A DNA stretch of 64,000 nucleotides from Actinoallomurus iriomotensis (lineage in GTDB: Bacteria > Actinomycetota > Actinomycetes > Streptosporangiales > Streptosporangiaceae), in assembly GCF_030269445.1 (NCBI RefSeq), contig NZ_BSTJ01000004.1, positions 310,001 to 374,000 of the forward strand, in the 5' to 3' direction. How positions within the stretch are numbered: the first letter of the stretch is position 1; every line of letters starts with the position of its first letter. Both the position numbers and the translations under genes were made by a program. The notes beneath the pieces were generated by a model. The model was not told the origin of the DNA. It searched no databases and was given only the letters and a program-made list of their open reading frames with translations. Below are positions 52,471-63,947 of the stretch, one piece after another.

Positions 52471-52997
52471 AGTCGTTCCACCTCCGCGCCGAGAACGTCC
52501 ACGGCGTGATCGGCGAGCGCGGCGGCCGAGCAGTCCACGCGGCGGTCCGCGGCGACGGCGATGACGCCGCCGCCCGGGGCGGTGACGGTCCGCGCACCGC
52601 CCCCGGCGCGGTCGCACGCCAGCCGCCGCAGCCGGTGCACGGTCACCGGGCTGTCCGCGCACAGCGAGGCCACCGCGGACCGGACCCGGCGGCGAAGCTC
52701 CTCGTACGCCTCCCGGCGAGCGGCGAGGACGATCGTCCTCGCCCTCCGCCGTGCCCGTACCCGGTCCGCGCGTGCCGAGGCGGTGGCCTCCGAGCGGCCG
52801 GTCGCGTGGGCTTCGGCGAGGATCCGACCCGCCTCGGCGCGGGCCTGCGTGAGCAGGGCGTCCGCGGCGGCGTGTGCCTCCGTGCGGATCCGCGCGGCGT
52901 CGCGTCTCGCCTTCCGCAGCAGCGAGCCCGCGACGGGATCGAGGGCGGCCGTGACGAGCGGCCTCGCGCCTTCCTCTCCGTACCGGGGTTCGGCCAT
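52458..52997 (-). CDS. A/V-type ATPase subunit E-like peripheral stalk
   Basis: A 179-residue protein: a long Ala/Arg/Glu helix (SLLRKARRDAARIRTEAHAA and ALLTQARAEAGRILAEAHAT) and a small globular C-terminal part (ARTVTAPGGGVIAVAADRRV). This is the build of subunit E, which anchors the A3B3 head. Position between the rotor ring gene and subunit A agrees. Sequence divergence is high, so the name rests on architecture and context. Confidence 0.75.
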   Translation of the reverse strand: MAEPRYGEEGARPLVTAALDPVAGSLLRKARRDAARIRTEAHAAADALLTQARAEAGRILAEAHATGRSEATASARADRVRARRRARTIVLAARREAYEELRRRVRSAVASLCADSPVTVHRLRRLACDRAGGGARTVTAPGGGVIAVAADRRVDCSAAALADHAVDVLGAEVERLWES

Positions 52998-52998
52998 G

Positions 52999-54726
<1,728 letters not shown>

Positions 54727-54743
<17 letters not shown>

Positions 54744-55614
54744 CGAACGCCTCCCGAGGGTGACCGCCACGTGAGGCCAGCTCCAGCGCGGCGCGCACCC
54801 GCCGCGCGTCGGCCGCGAGCACCGCCACCGCGCCGAGCACCGGTCCCTGATCCAGGCGTGCGCCCGACAGGAGCGCGAGCCCGTCGCGTTCCAGCCGGGA
54901 CCACCAGCGCGCCTCGGCGGCCCACAGGTCGGCGGGATGCCGGACTCCCTGGAGCGCCCAGGCGGCATGGTCGGGCAGACGGCGGCCGAACTCGGCGAGG
55001 TCGCCCGCCCGTACGGTCCGCCTCCCGACGAGGTCGGCGGGAGGTTCCGGCACCGGGCGCTCTTCGGCGAAGCGTTCGCGCGCGACGAGCAGTGCGAGGG
55101 CGCCGGCGGCCCAGGGCCGGGTGTCCGGCGAGATGGCGGCGACGCGGCGGGCCCACTGCGTCCTCATGCGGAGCTGGATGCTCCGCGCGTCGTCCCCGCC
55201 GGGGTCGCCCCAGGGCGACGCGGCGAGCGCGCGGCGGAGATCGGGCGCGTTCCGCAGGTCGGACCAGGCGGTGGCCATCGTGCCCAGCTCGAAGAACGGG
55301 CCGCCCGACATCAGCGCGTCGACGTTCGCGATCTCGAACCAGCCCGCCAGCGCGCGTAGCGCCGCGGCGCCGGTGCCGGGCAGCCAGCCGGCGAGCACCC
55401 GCACCTGCCAGAGCAGCGTGCCGAGGAGCGCGTGCTGGGCCTCGACGAGGCTCTGACCGGGACGGACCCCGCGCCGATACGGCGTCGCGTCGAGCCGGGC
55501 CAGCGCCCCTTCCAGGGCGGGCGAGGACGCGACCCGGCGCGCGACGTCGGGCCCGGCGCAGCGCCGGGCGAGAGCCCTCGCTCGTGTGGTTCCCGCCACC
55601 CAGGCGGCCGTCAC
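54727..55614 (-). CDS. A/V-type ATPase subunit C-like (rotor-stator adaptor)
   Basis: A 295-residue mostly helical protein starting at GTG 55614 (MTAAWVAGTTRARALARRCA). The motifs EIANVDALMSGGPFFELGTM and VRHPADLWAAEARWWSRLER are like those of AC39/C-type subunits that join the central stalk to the rotor ring. It is strongly diverged, and the assignment also uses its place between the stalk gene and subunit I. Confidence 0.75.
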
Positions 55615-55677
55615 GACGTCCCGCCGATCCTCACGGTCCGGCGCGGGCTCCGGCGGCGTTCGCGTACGGGCGCCGGC

Positions 55678-55992
55678 TCACCGCAACTCCCGTTCGAGAA
55701 GTCCCACGGCTTTGTCGATCATCTCGGGCATCCGCTCCGCGGCGAGGCGGCGGATGTCGTCGGCCTGCCGTTCGGCCTCGGTGATGACGGCCGCGTTCTC
55801 CGCCGCACTACGCGCACGGGCCTCCGCCATGGCTTCGCGCCGCCGCGTGGGAGCCGCCGCTCGCGCCTCGGCGACGATCGCCTCGGCCCGTTCCCGTGCC
55901 CGCGCGGTCTCGGCGCTCGCGTCACGCCTCGCGGCGTCGCCGATCGCCCGGCATTCGGCGTGGACCGGCTCCAGCGCGCGGAAGACCGCCAT
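55678..55992 (-). CDS. A/V-type ATPase peripheral stalk subunit G/H-like
   Basis: A 104-residue all-helical protein starting MAVFRALEPVHAECRAIGDA, continuing as an uninterrupted Ala/Glu/Arg coiled coil (AIVAEARAAAPTRRREAMAE) to VGLLERELR. Size and heptad pattern fit subunit G/H, the partner of E. ATG 55992 follows GAGGAGCTG. It is the first gene of the ATPase operon; two DosR-type boxes lie 156 and 206 bp upstream. Confidence 0.7.
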   Translation of the reverse strand: MAVFRALEPVHAECRAIGDAARRDASAETARARERAEAIVAEARAAAPTRRREAMAEARARSAAENAAVITEAERQADDIRRLAAERMPEMIDKAVGLLERELR

Positions 55993-56147
55993 CAGCTCCT
56001 CGGCCGATCAGCCGGTACGCCCGTGCGTGCGGCGGCGCCGGGAGCGACCGCCGGACGCCAGCGCCGCAGGAAGTCGCGCAGGGTCGGCATGTCCACATGC
56101 TCGCCAGCCCGTGGCCCGGCGGGCAGGGGCGCATGGACGCCTGTCGA

Positions 56148-56162
56148 GGGACCTTCGGCCCG
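56148..56162. promoter_or_regulatory. DosR-type box 6 (V-ATPase / kinase intergenic)
   Basis: GGGACCTTCGGCCCG agrees with GGGACTTTNGNCCCT at nearly all defined positions. It lies in the divergent gap between the V-ATPase operon and the Rv2004c-like kinase gene. Confidence 0.65.
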
Positions 56163-56197
56163 GTTCGGCGATCACGGCCGTTCTGCCCCACCGGCAG

Positions 56198-56212
56198 GGG
56201 ACGGATGGCCCT
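56198..56212. promoter_or_regulatory. DosR-type box 7, 50 bp from box 6
   Basis: GGGACGGATGGCCCT keeps the GGGAC and GNCCCT ends of the motif. Its distance from box 6 (50 bp) repeats the 48-bp spacing of boxes 1 and 2. Confidence 0.5.
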
Positions 56213-56230
56213 GGATGCCGCGACCTCCGG

Positions 56231-56250
56231 GGGCCAGAGTGGGCCAGAGT
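56231..56250. repeat. Tandem 10-bp repeat in kinase promoter
   Basis: GGGCCAGAGT occurs twice head to tail, followed by a partial third GGGAGAG. It lies 58 bp upstream of the kinase start. Confidence 0.8.
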
Positions 56251-56307
56251 GGGAGAGCACGGGAGGAGCCAGACCATGCCAGCGACCTTCACCGGAGAGC
56301 CGGGGCG

Positions 56308-57783
56308 ATGAGCGCCGCCGGGGTCGCGGAGACCCATGCCGGGGTGGTGTTCTTCGTCGGCGACCGCGCGTTCAAGCTGAAGAAGCCGGTGAACCTCGGT
56401 TTCCTCGACTTCTCCACGCGTGAGCGCCGCGAACGCGCCTGCCACCGCGAGGTCGAGCTCAACCGGCGCTTCTCCCCCGACGTCTACCTCGGCGTCGCCG
56501 ACGTGACCCTGTCGTCGGGGCTGCCCTGCGACCACCTCGTCATCATGCGCCGGATGCCCGCCGAACGGCGGCTCTCCCACCTCGTGGAGACGGGCGTTCC
56601 GGTGGACGACGCGCTGCGGGCGATCGCCCGCCTGCTCGCTCGCGTGCACGCGAGCGCTCCCCGTGGGGAGCAGATCTCCGCGGAGGCCACCCGCGATGCC
56701 GTACGGCGGCGCTGGACCGACGGCTTCGACCAGGTCAGGCCGTTTCACGGGCGGGCGATCGACGCCCGGGAGGCCACCGAGATCGAACGGCGGGCGCTGC
56801 GCTTCCTGGACGGGCGAGAGCGCCTGTTCGACGCCAGGATCCGCGAAGGCCGCGTAGTCGACGGGCACGGCGACCTGATGGCCGATGACATCTTCTGCCT
56901 CGACGACGGCCCTCGGGTGCTGGACTGCCTGGACTTCGACGACCGGCTGCGCCGGCTGGACGGCCTCGACGACGCGGCGTTCCTCTGCATGGATCTGGAG
57001 CGCCTGAACGCGCCGCGGCTCGGCGAGCACTTCCTCTCCTGGTACTCCGAGTACGCCGACGACCCCGCGCCGCCCTCGCTGCGTCACCACTACATCGCCT
57101 ACCGGGCGTTCGTCCGCGCCAAGGTCTCCTGCCTGCGCTGGGGCCAGGGCGAGGCCGGGGCGGCGGCCACCGCCGGACGGTACGCCGAGATCGCCCTGCG
57201 CCATCTGAACGCCGGCGCCGTACGCGTCATCCTCGTCGGCGGGCTGCCCGGCACCGGCAAGTCCGCGCTCAGCGAGGCTCTCGGCGACCGGCTAGGCTGC
57301 ACCGTCCTGGGCAGCGACCGGATCCGCAAGGAACTCGCCGACGTCTCCCCGGACGTCTCCGCCGCGGCGGCGTTCGGCGCCGGGATCTACACCGCCTTCT
57401 GGAACCGGCGCACCTACGCCGAGCTGCTCAGGCGCGCGACAAGGCTCCTCTCGTACGGCGAATCGGTCATCCTCGACGCCTCCTGGACCTCCGCCGAGTT
57501 CCGGGCGGAGGCCGCCGCGCTCGCCGAGCACGCCGACCTGACCGCCCTAAACTGCCATACGCACCTCGCCGAGGAGCGCCTGCTCACGCGCACCGGCGGC
57601 GTGTCCGACGCGGACCCGGCGATCGCGGCCCGGATGGCCGAAACGGCGGCCCCCTGGCCGGACGCCGTACCCGTCGACACCTCCGGGCCCGTCGAGAAGT
57701 CCGTCGAGCTCGCCCTGTGCGCCATCCGTCCGCCCGGGGCCGCTCACGTCTGGCATCGCCGCCCGCAGCTGGCGCCCGGCTGA
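56308..57783 (+). CDS. Two-domain kinase: aminoglycoside-phosphotransferase-like plus P-loop kinase (Rv2004c type)
   Basis: A 491-residue protein. The N-terminal half (about 10-300) has a phosphotransferase fold with VVDGHGDLMADDIF as catalytic loop and VLDCLDFDDRLR as the metal-binding acid segment. The C-terminal half is an ATP-binding kinase with Walker A GGLPGTGKS at 311-319, like gluconate or zeta-toxin-type kinases, and VILDASWTSAEFRAEA. This exact domain pair is found in M. tuberculosis Rv2004c, a DosR regulon gene of unknown substrate. Start ATG 56308, with CCGGAG upstream. Confidence 0.85.
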   Translation: MSAAGVAETHAGVVFFVGDRAFKLKKPVNLGFLDFSTRERRERACHREVELNRRFSPDVYLGVADVTLSSGLPCDHLVIMRRMPAERRLSHLVETGVPVDDALRAIARLLARVHASAPRGEQISAEATRDAVRRRWTDGFDQVRPFHGRAIDAREATEIERRALRFLDGRERLFDARIREGRVVDGHGDLMADDIFCLDDGPRVLDCLDFDDRLRRLDGLDDAAFLCMDLERLNAPRLGEHFLSWYSEYADDPAPPSLRHHYIAYRAFVRAKVSCLRWGQGEAGAAATAGRYAEIALRHLNAGAVRVILVGGLPGTGKSALSEALGDRLGCTVLGSDRIRKELADVSPDVSAAAAFGAGIYTAFWNRRTYAELLRRATRLLSYGESVILDASWTSAEFRAEAAALAEHADLTALNCHTHLAEERLLTRTGGVSDADPAIAARMAETAAPWPDAVPVDTSGPVEKSVELALCAIRPPGAAHVWHRRPQLAPG

Positions 57784-57814
57784 GGCACCACGCGGACGTG
57801 AAGGGGGGACCCAT

Positions 57815-58480
57815 ATGAGGCATCGGACGGTAGGGGACGTCATGACGAAGTCCGTGGTGAGCGCGTACCCGGACGCCCCGTTCCACGAGATCGTCCACGT
57901 CATGATCGAACGCGGCATCACGGCCCTGCCGGTGATCGATGAGGACCATCGGGTGCTGGGGTTCGTCTCCGAGTCCGACCTGCTCGCCAAGGAGGCGGTC
58001 GAGGCCCGGCCGAGACGGCTCGGGCTGCGCAGGCGCCGCGGCGGCCGGGCGACCACGGCCGCGGACCTGATGACGACGCCGGCCGTGAGCGTGCGGCCGG
58101 AGACCACGATCGTACGGGCCGCGCAGCTCCTCGACCGGCGCGGGATCAAGCGCCTGCCGGTGGTCGACGACCAGGGCCGTCTCGTCGGGATCGTCAGCCG
58201 GCGCGACCTGCTCCACGTCTTCGCCCGCACCGACGAGGAGATCCGCGATGAGGTCCTGCAGCAGGTGTTCGCCCGTCTGCTGCTGACCGACCCGGCGGCG
58301 GTCTCGGTCCGGGTCCGCAACGGCGTCGTGACCCTGTCCGGGACGCTGCCGCAGGAGAACCTCATCTCGATCGCGGTCCGGCTCACGGCCGCCGTCGACG
58401 GCGTCGTCGGTGTGATCGATGAGATGGGCCACGCCGAGGAGGACCGGGCGGGAGCGACGCGCCCGTCGCCGGGGCCCTGA
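57815..58480 (+). CDS. Two CBS domains plus BON domain protein
   Basis: A 221-residue protein starting MRHRTVGDVMTKSVVSAYPD behind AAGGGGGGACCCAT. CBS 1 covers about 5-65 (GITALPVIDEDHRVLGFVSE), a basic linker (RPRRLGLRRRRGGR) follows, then CBS 2 at about 80-135 (RGIKRLPVVDDQGRLVGIVS). The C-terminal BON domain (150-205) contains VRVRNGVVTLSGTLP. CBS pairs sense adenine nucleotides; the hypoxic-response protein Hrp1 (Rv2626c) is a DosR-controlled relative. The BON part may bind membranes or phospholipid. Confidence 0.92.
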   Translation: MRHRTVGDVMTKSVVSAYPDAPFHEIVHVMIERGITALPVIDEDHRVLGFVSESDLLAKEAVEARPRRLGLRRRRGGRATTAADLMTTPAVSVRPETTIVRAAQLLDRRGIKRLPVVDDQGRLVGIVSRRDLLHVFARTDEEIRDEVLQQVFARLLLTDPAAVSVRVRNGVVTLSGTLPQENLISIAVRLTAAVDGVVGVIDEMGHAEEDRAGATRPSPGP

Positions 58481-58483
58481 TCG

Positions 58484-59881
58484 TCACACGACGACGGGAT
58501 CGGGCGACGCGGCCTCGGCGAGTTCGTCGAACCCGTGCCGGATCCCACGGCTGAACAGCTCGATGTCGGGCATCGCGTCGAAGTCACCGGTGATGCCGAG
58601 ATAGAGCGTGTCGAGGTAGGAGACGACCCCGGTCGACACGCGTATTCCGGCGGCCAGCGGCACGTACGGATAGATCGCCGCCAGCCGTCGTCCCATCGCG
58701 TACAGGGGGACGGGCGGGCCGGGCACGTTGGTGGTGATCGTCTGGATGTACGGCTGCCGCATGCGCAGCGCCGTACGGGCCGCGACCGCCAGGACGTTGG
58801 GCGCCAGGCCGAGCATCCGGGTGAAGACCGTCGGGCCCACCGCCTGGTGACTGGCCTTGAGCGCCGTGGTCTGCCGGCAGATCAGCTCATGGCGGCACAG
58901 GGGATCCGGCCGTCCGCACGGCAGGCTCACGAGCACGCCCGACACGCGATTCGTCAGCGTTCCCTTCTCGTCGGGCAGGCGGACCGAGACCGGCACCAGG
59001 GTCCGTACGACGGTGTCGGGGCGCAGCTCGTCGCGTTCGGCGAGCAGGTCACGAAAGCCCCGGGCGACCGCCGCCAGCACGACGTCGTTGACGGTCCCGC
59101 CGAGGGCATCGCTGATACGGCGCGCCTCGCCGAGATCCGCCTCGGTCCAGGCCCACCGGCGGTGCGGGCTCGTCGGGCCGTTGAGGGACGACGCGCCGCG
59201 GCCCTCCCGCAGCCGCCGGGCGTACGCCGGCAGGCCGCGGACGAACCGTGCCGTCGCGGGGCAGTGGCGCGTCAGCTCCGGCAGGCGGGCCACCTGCCGG
59301 AGCTGCTCCATCGTCGTACCGACGACGCCCGCGAGCACGAGCGACGGGCGGGAGGGCTCCGGCTCGGCCTCGGGAAGCGGGATCGGGCCGCGCTCGTCCC
59401 GTACGGGCACCTCCCCGGGGCTCAGGTCGAACAGGCTGGTCATCAGGTCGCTGCCGCCGACGCCGTCGACCATGCAGTGGTGGACCTTGCTGATGATCGC
59501 CCACCGGTCCTCCTCCAGCCCCTCGACCAGCCACATCTCCCACAGCGGGCGGCTGAGATCCAGTCGCTGCCCGAGCACCCGGCCGGCGAGGTTGCGCAGT
59601 TCCTCCGCTCCCCCGGGCGCCGGCACGGCGGTGTGACGCACGTGGTAGAGAAGCTGGAAGTGCGGGTCGTCCACCCATACCGGGCGGCCGAGGTCCAGTG
59701 GCACCCGGCGCACCCGCTGGCGGAATCTCGGCAGGCCCAGCAGCCGGGCGACCAGCGCGCGGACGAACTCCCCGTAGGTGGGCGCCGGACCGTCGAAGAC
59801 GCTCACCGAGGCGATCTGCAACGGCCTCGTCTCGTTCTCGGCGAAGAACATCCCGGCGTCGATGCCGCTCATCCGCTGCAT
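58484..59881 (-). CDS. WS/DGAT family wax ester synthase / diacylglycerol acyltransferase
   Basis: A 465-residue acyltransferase. The catalytic motif HHxxxDG is HHCMVDG at 134-140. Other family blocks are PLWEMWLVEGLEEDRWAIIS, NDVVLAAVARGFRDLL and TNVPGPPVPLYAMG. It makes triacylglycerol or wax ester for storage. In M. tuberculosis tgs1 (Rv3130c) is a DosR gene that drives lipid storage in dormancy. The ATG directly abuts the USP stop, so both are one operon; it converges on the CBS gene with a three-base gap. Confidence 0.93.
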   Translation of the reverse strand: MQRMSGIDAGMFFAENETRPLQIASVSVFDGPAPTYGEFVRALVARLLGLPRFRQRVRRVPLDLGRPVWVDDPHFQLLYHVRHTAVPAPGGAEELRNLAGRVLGQRLDLSRPLWEMWLVEGLEEDRWAIISKVHHCMVDGVGGSDLMTSLFDLSPGEVPVRDERGPIPLPEAEPEPSRPSLVLAGVVGTTMEQLRQVARLPELTRHCPATARFVRGLPAYARRLREGRGASSLNGPTSPHRRWAWTEADLGEARRISDALGGTVNDVVLAAVARGFRDLLAERDELRPDTVVRTLVPVSVRLPDEKGTLTNRVSGVLVSLPCGRPDPLCRHELICRQTTALKASHQAVGPTVFTRMLGLAPNVLAVAARTALRMRQPYIQTITTNVPGPPVPLYAMGRRLAAIYPYVPLAAGIRVSTGVVSYLDTLYLGITGDFDAMPDIELFSRGIRHGFDELAEAASPDPVVV

Positions 59882-60742
59882 CTAGCCGGCCTCGCCCTTC
59901 GCACCGGACGGCACCACCGCCACGGGGCAGCGGGCGTGGTGGATCAGGCCGTGGCTGACCGAACCGAGCCGCAGCCCGGTGTGCCCGCGCGCCGCGACGA
60001 CGATGAGGTCCGCGTCGGCCGAGGCCGCCACGAGCGCCTTGACGGGATGGTCGCGAGGACAGTCCTCGGCCACCGCGACCTGGGGGTACCGGTCGCGCCA
60101 GGGCGCCACGATGTCATGCGCCTCCCGGTGGGCGACCTGGGCCAGCTCACCGACCTCCATCACCGCGTACGGGCCCTCCGGCGGGCACCAGGCGTAGATC
60201 ACCCGAAGCGACGCCTCGCGCACGACCGCCGCTTCGAACGCGTACCGCAGTGCCGTGGCCGCGTGCTCCGACAGGTCGATGCCGACGACGATCCGCCGTC
60301 GCTCGGGGCCGTCGCCGTCCCGTACCACCACGACCGGGGCGTCCGCGTAGCCCGCCGTGTGCAGGCTCACCGAACCGAGCAGCAGGCTCGCGAAGCCGCC
60401 GCGCCCCCGGTGGCCGACGACCACCTCGTACGCCTCCTCGGCCTGGCGCCGCAGCGCCACGGACGCCGGCTCGGCGACGAGCGCCGTCGTCACCGGCAGC
60501 CCGGGCTCCCACCCGCGTACCTCCCCTATCGCCTGCTCGAGGATCGCCCCGCCGGCCTGCTGGAGAATCTCCGTCATCATGGGAACCGGGTAGAACGGCA
60601 CCTCGCCCCAGGGCTCCAGCGCGTGCATGATCCGCAGCGGCCGGCCACGCCGTACGGCCTCCTCGGCCGCCCACCTCAGCGCGACGCGCGACGGATCCGA
60701 ACCATCCACGCCGACGACCACCGGCGACAGTTCCTCGGCCAC
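59882..60742 (-). CDS. Tandem-domain universal stress protein
   Basis: A 286-residue protein starting VAEELSPVVVGVDGSDPSRV at GTG 60742, chosen because GGGAGGG lies six bases upstream. Domain 1 ends in GHRGRGGFASLLLGSVSLHT and domain 2 in ARGHTGLRLGSVSHGLIHHA, both with the ATP-binding glycine pattern. It heads the operon with the WS/DGAT gene, echoing the USP-nitroreductase pair at 34788-36667. A half-site CTGGGACTTGG lies about 100 bp upstream (plus-strand 60843-60853). Confidence 0.9.
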   Translation of the reverse strand: MAEELSPVVVGVDGSDPSRVALRWAAEEAVRRGRPLRIMHALEPWGEVPFYPVPMMTEILQQAGGAILEQAIGEVRGWEPGLPVTTALVAEPASVALRRQAEEAYEVVVGHRGRGGFASLLLGSVSLHTAGYADAPVVVVRDGDGPERRRIVVGIDLSEHAATALRYAFEAAVVREASLRVIYAWCPPEGPYAVMEVGELAQVAHREAHDIVAPWRDRYPQVAVAEDCPRDHPVKALVAASADADLIVVAARGHTGLRLGSVSHGLIHHARCPVAVVPSGAKGEAG

Positions 60743-60929
60743 CAGACCCTCCCGGGAGAGCGGCTCACGGCGGAGCCGGCCCACCCTGAAGGCGTGCCAC
60801 CCGTGCCTTCATGGCACTCCCCGGATTCGGACATCGTTCGCCAAGTCCCAGGGGCCTGGGCGGCGCCGACTCGGGTCCGGCCACGAAGCTGGTACCGGCT
60901 CCACGGCGAGCCCCACTCATAACGCGCGC

Positions 60930-60965
60930 CGCCTCCCGACCACCCTGTCAGGTCATCGGGAGGCG
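60930..60965 (-). terminator. Hairpin terminator after binding-protein remnant
   Basis: CGCCTCCCGA (60930-60939) pairs perfectly with TCGGGAGGCG (60956-60965) around a 16-base loop, 21 bases downstream of the stop at 60987. Its survival suggests the decay of the gene upstream is recent. Confidence 0.75.
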
Positions 60966-60986
60966 TCCGCGTGCGTCGACCGGCGC

Positions 60987-61444
<458 letters not shown>

Positions 61445-61505
61445 GGTCGGTCTTCCTTTCGGGCGGATGTGGTCCGGGGACGGGATGCGAGCCTGCGGGG
61501 CGCGG

Positions 61506-62695
61506 CTATGTGGTCATGCGGGTCTTGACGCGCTCCTGCGTCTGTTCCATGACGACGGCCAGCACGATGATGGTGCCCTTGCCGCCCGTCAGCGACGTCC
61601 CGCCCAGCACCGCGGCGGCGATGGGCGTTGAGCTCGTAGGTCGTGGCGGTGTCGGGGTAGGCGGCGCCGAGCTCGGAGGTGAGGATCAGCCCGGCCAGCG
61701 CGGCGCACACCCCCGAGATGACGTACGCCGCGATCTTCACGTGGGAGGTGCGGATGCCGGCCAGCTCGGCGGCGCGTTCGTTGCCGCCGACGGCGTACAC
61801 GCGGCGGCCGAACGGCGTGCGCGTGGTGATGAGGACCGCGACCGCCGCGACCAGGACCATGATCCAGATGGCGACGGGCACGCCGAGCCAGCTCTTGATG
61901 CCGAGAGTGGAGAAACCGGTGTTGTGCCGGGTGAGCCGGCCCGGAGTGGACGGCAGCACGTTGGCGCGAACCGACAGCGCCTGGACGAGGCCGTCGCGTT
62001 GCCGGTCCTCGGGGACCAGCGCGAGGCCGAGCGCCAGCCGGCCGGACACCCGGTCGTCGTCGGCCTGCCGGCCGGCCACCCGGATCGCGGCGGCGGTGTG
62101 ACGGCGCAGGCCCATCAGGGCCTCCATCAGCTCGGTCCGCCCGGCGCCCATCAGCCCGTAGATGCCGACGATCTCCCCCGCCTTGACGTGGACGCCGACG
62201 TCGTCGACCAGCGGGACCGGGTAGCCCGGCACCGTCAGGCCCTCGACTTCCAGCAGCACGCCTTCGGCCTCGCTCTCCGGGCGGGTGAACAGGCTCGCCT
62301 GGGAGCGGCCGACCATCTGCTGGACGATCCAGCCGGTGTCGGTCCGGCTCATCGGCGCCTCGGCCACGAGCCCGCCGTCGCGCAGCACGGTCACGTAGTC
62401 GCCGATCCGGCGGAACTCGTCCAGCTTGTGAGAGATGTAAATGATGGTGACGTTCTGCGTCCGCAGGTCGTCCAACACTTCGAACAGCACGTCGACCTCG
62501 GCGTTGCTCAGCGCCGAGGTCGGCTCGTCCATGATCAGGATGCGGACGTCCAGGGACAGCACCCGGGCGATCTCCACCAGCTGCTGGGTGCCGATCGGCA
62601 GGTCGCCGACCAGCGTGTCGGGGTCGATGTCCTGGCGCAGCCGGGCCAGCGCCGCCCTGGCCTGGCGGCGCTGCTCGGCGACGCTGGTCAGGTGC
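61506..62695 (-). pseudogene. Ribose-type ABC ATPase fused to permease fragment (multiple deletions)
   Basis: The frame begins inside an RbsA-like ATPase (LTSVAEQRRQARAALARLRQ, then LIMDEPTSALSNAEVDVLFE), so the first ~110 residues with the first Walker A are gone. It continues to the second half (GIYGLMGAGRTELMEALMGL, LALVPEDRQRDGLVQALSVR), then jumps at about 61960 into an RbsC-like permease (NTGFSTLGIKSWLGVPVAIW, VYAVGGNERAAELAGIRTSH). An extra C near 61624 shifts the frame; the other frame goes on as LGGTSLTGGKGTIIV and then the end LAVVMEQTQERVKTRM. Three separate lesions mark a dead transporter. Confidence 0.85.
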
Positions 62696-62862
62696 GTGCG
62701 TCGTCCTCACCGTCCGTTAGCCGTGAACGGCCGAGCCCCGCGCTCGTCGAAGAAGCGCATGCACACGTGGTGCGGGCGCTCACCGGGGACGCTTCGGTCC
62801 GTGCCGGGACGACGGTGACGGCCTGCGGTCGAAGAGCGGCGCGGTGGTGACGGTGTCGGTCA
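62696..62862 (-). pseudogene. Transketolase C-subunit remnant (first codons only)
   Basis: ATG 62862 overlaps the stop of the upstream transketolase fragment (ATGA) and gives MTDTVTTAPLFDRR, the usual start of split transketolase C subunits, before the match ends after about 13 residues. Further on, a frame reading MRFFDERGARPFTANG ends in TAA at 62717, origin unknown. The rest of the gene is deleted up to the ABC remnant. Confidence 0.55.
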
Positions 62863-63195
62863 TCGGGCCAGCTCCTCGAAGGCCACGGTGGCCTGCTCAG
62901 CGGAGGGCACCTTGTGATGCCACTCGACGCGGTCCTCCATGAACGACATGCCCTTGCCCTTCGTGGTGTGGGCGATGACGCAGACCGGCTTGTCGCCGGT
63001 GGCCGGGGCGAACGCGACCAGCAGCCGGCGGTGGTCGTGGCCGTCGCACTCGCGAACGTCCCACCCGAAGCTGATCCACTTGTCGGCGAGCGGCTCCAGC
63101 CGCTTGGTGTCCTCGGTGCGGGCGCCCTGTTGCAGCCGGTTGCGGTCGACCACCGCGGTGAGCGCCGACAGCCCGTGGTGGCCGGCCTGCCGTAC
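62860..63195 (-). pseudogene. Transketolase N-subunit, 5' truncated
   Basis: The frame encodes the second half of a split transketolase N subunit: GHHGLSALTAVVDRNRLQQG, then TEDTKRLEPLADKWISFGWD, VRECDGHDHRRLL, PVCVIAHTTKGKGMSFMEDR and VEWHHKVPSAEQATVAFEEL. The thiamine-diphosphate-binding GDG segment and everything before it are missing; homology fades at about 63195. With the C-subunit stub behind it, no active transketolase can be made. Confidence 0.8.
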
Positions 63196-63374
63196 CTCCG
63201 GAAGGCCCGTGCACGCCCGGCACCTGGGCGGGCACGGCGCCTGTTACCAACGGGCCTGGCCGTGGAGTCGACGCGCAGCGCGGGACGGCACATCCACGAC
63301 GGCCCTGGCGCACCTCCTCGGCCCAGACATCGGCTTCGCGCCGTCGAGGGGCGGCGGATCACCGCCCTGTGGCG
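63196..63374. other. Non-coding debris between transketolase fragment and cupin gene
   Basis: I see no gene or clear homology here. It probably includes rearranged DNA from the decayed operon and the 3' flank of the cupin gene. Confidence 0.4.
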
Positions 63375-63923
63375 CTACGCGGGCCGGGTGCGGTCCGCGC
63401 CGATGGCGACGCCGACGATCGTGCAGGGTTCGGTGCCGCGGTTGTGCCAGGCGTGCCGGGTACCGTTCTGGACGACCACGTCACCCGCCCGCAGCACCGT
63501 CTGCTCCCCGTCGTCGAGTTCCAGTGTGACCTCGCCCGAGACGACCAGGACGTAGTCGAGGCTGTCGGTGGTGTGCATCCCCGAGGCGCCGGGCTCATTC
63601 GCGGCCATCGCCCCCGGCATCTGCCGCTCCAGCTCCTCCAGAGCGGCGGCCACGTCCAGATCCGGAGCCGGGAGCAGCTCACCCGGCGGGACGGTGTTGA
63701 TCATGAAGCGCGATCCGTCTCGGGGCGGGTACCACGCCTCGGCACGGCGCGGCGAGCCGTCGTCGGGGAACGTGGGTCGCTCGTCCCGGCCCCACAGCCG
63801 GAAGAACGCGCAGCCGGGCATCAGCTCCGAAGTGATGGGCTCGACATCACGGTCGTCGACCACGCGGGCCTTGCCCTGGGCGTCGTGGCCGGTGACAACT
63901 CGGCGAACCTTCATGTGCTCCAT
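63375..63923 (-). CDS. Cupin-domain protein
   Basis: A 182-residue protein starting MEHMKVRRVVTGHDAQGKAR at ATG 63923, behind AGAGAGGTCGG. The N-terminal half is a beta-rich lead; the cupin barrel (about 95-175) has GMHTTDSLDYVLVVSGEVTL and a second motif GDVVVQNGTRHAWHNRGTEP. This two-part pattern is common in actinomycete cupins that bind or modify small organic acids or aromatics. Substrate unknown. It is intact, in contrast to the genes downstream, and is preceded by a palindrome array. Confidence 0.85.
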   Translation of the reverse strand: MEHMKVRRVVTGHDAQGKARVVDDRDVEPITSELMPGCAFFRLWGRDERPTFPDDGSPRRAEAWYPPRDGSRFMINTVPPGELLPAPDLDVAAALEELERQMPGAMAANEPGASGMHTTDSLDYVLVVSGEVTLELDDGEQTVLRAGDVVVQNGTRHAWHNRGTEPCTIVGVAIGADRTRPA

Positions 63924-63947
63924 CCGACCTCTCTTTAATACTGTCGC

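Noticed and set aside
57786-57815. GGGGGGACCCAT before the CBS gene as a DosR-type half-box
   Set aside because: It coincides with the purine-rich ribosome site at the right distance from the ATG, which explains it fully.
60843-60860. Half-site TGGGACTTGG (minus strand) upstream of the USP-DGAT operon as a full DosR box
   Set aside because: Only one arm matches; the second arm is not recognisable, so I mention it only as a possible half-site.
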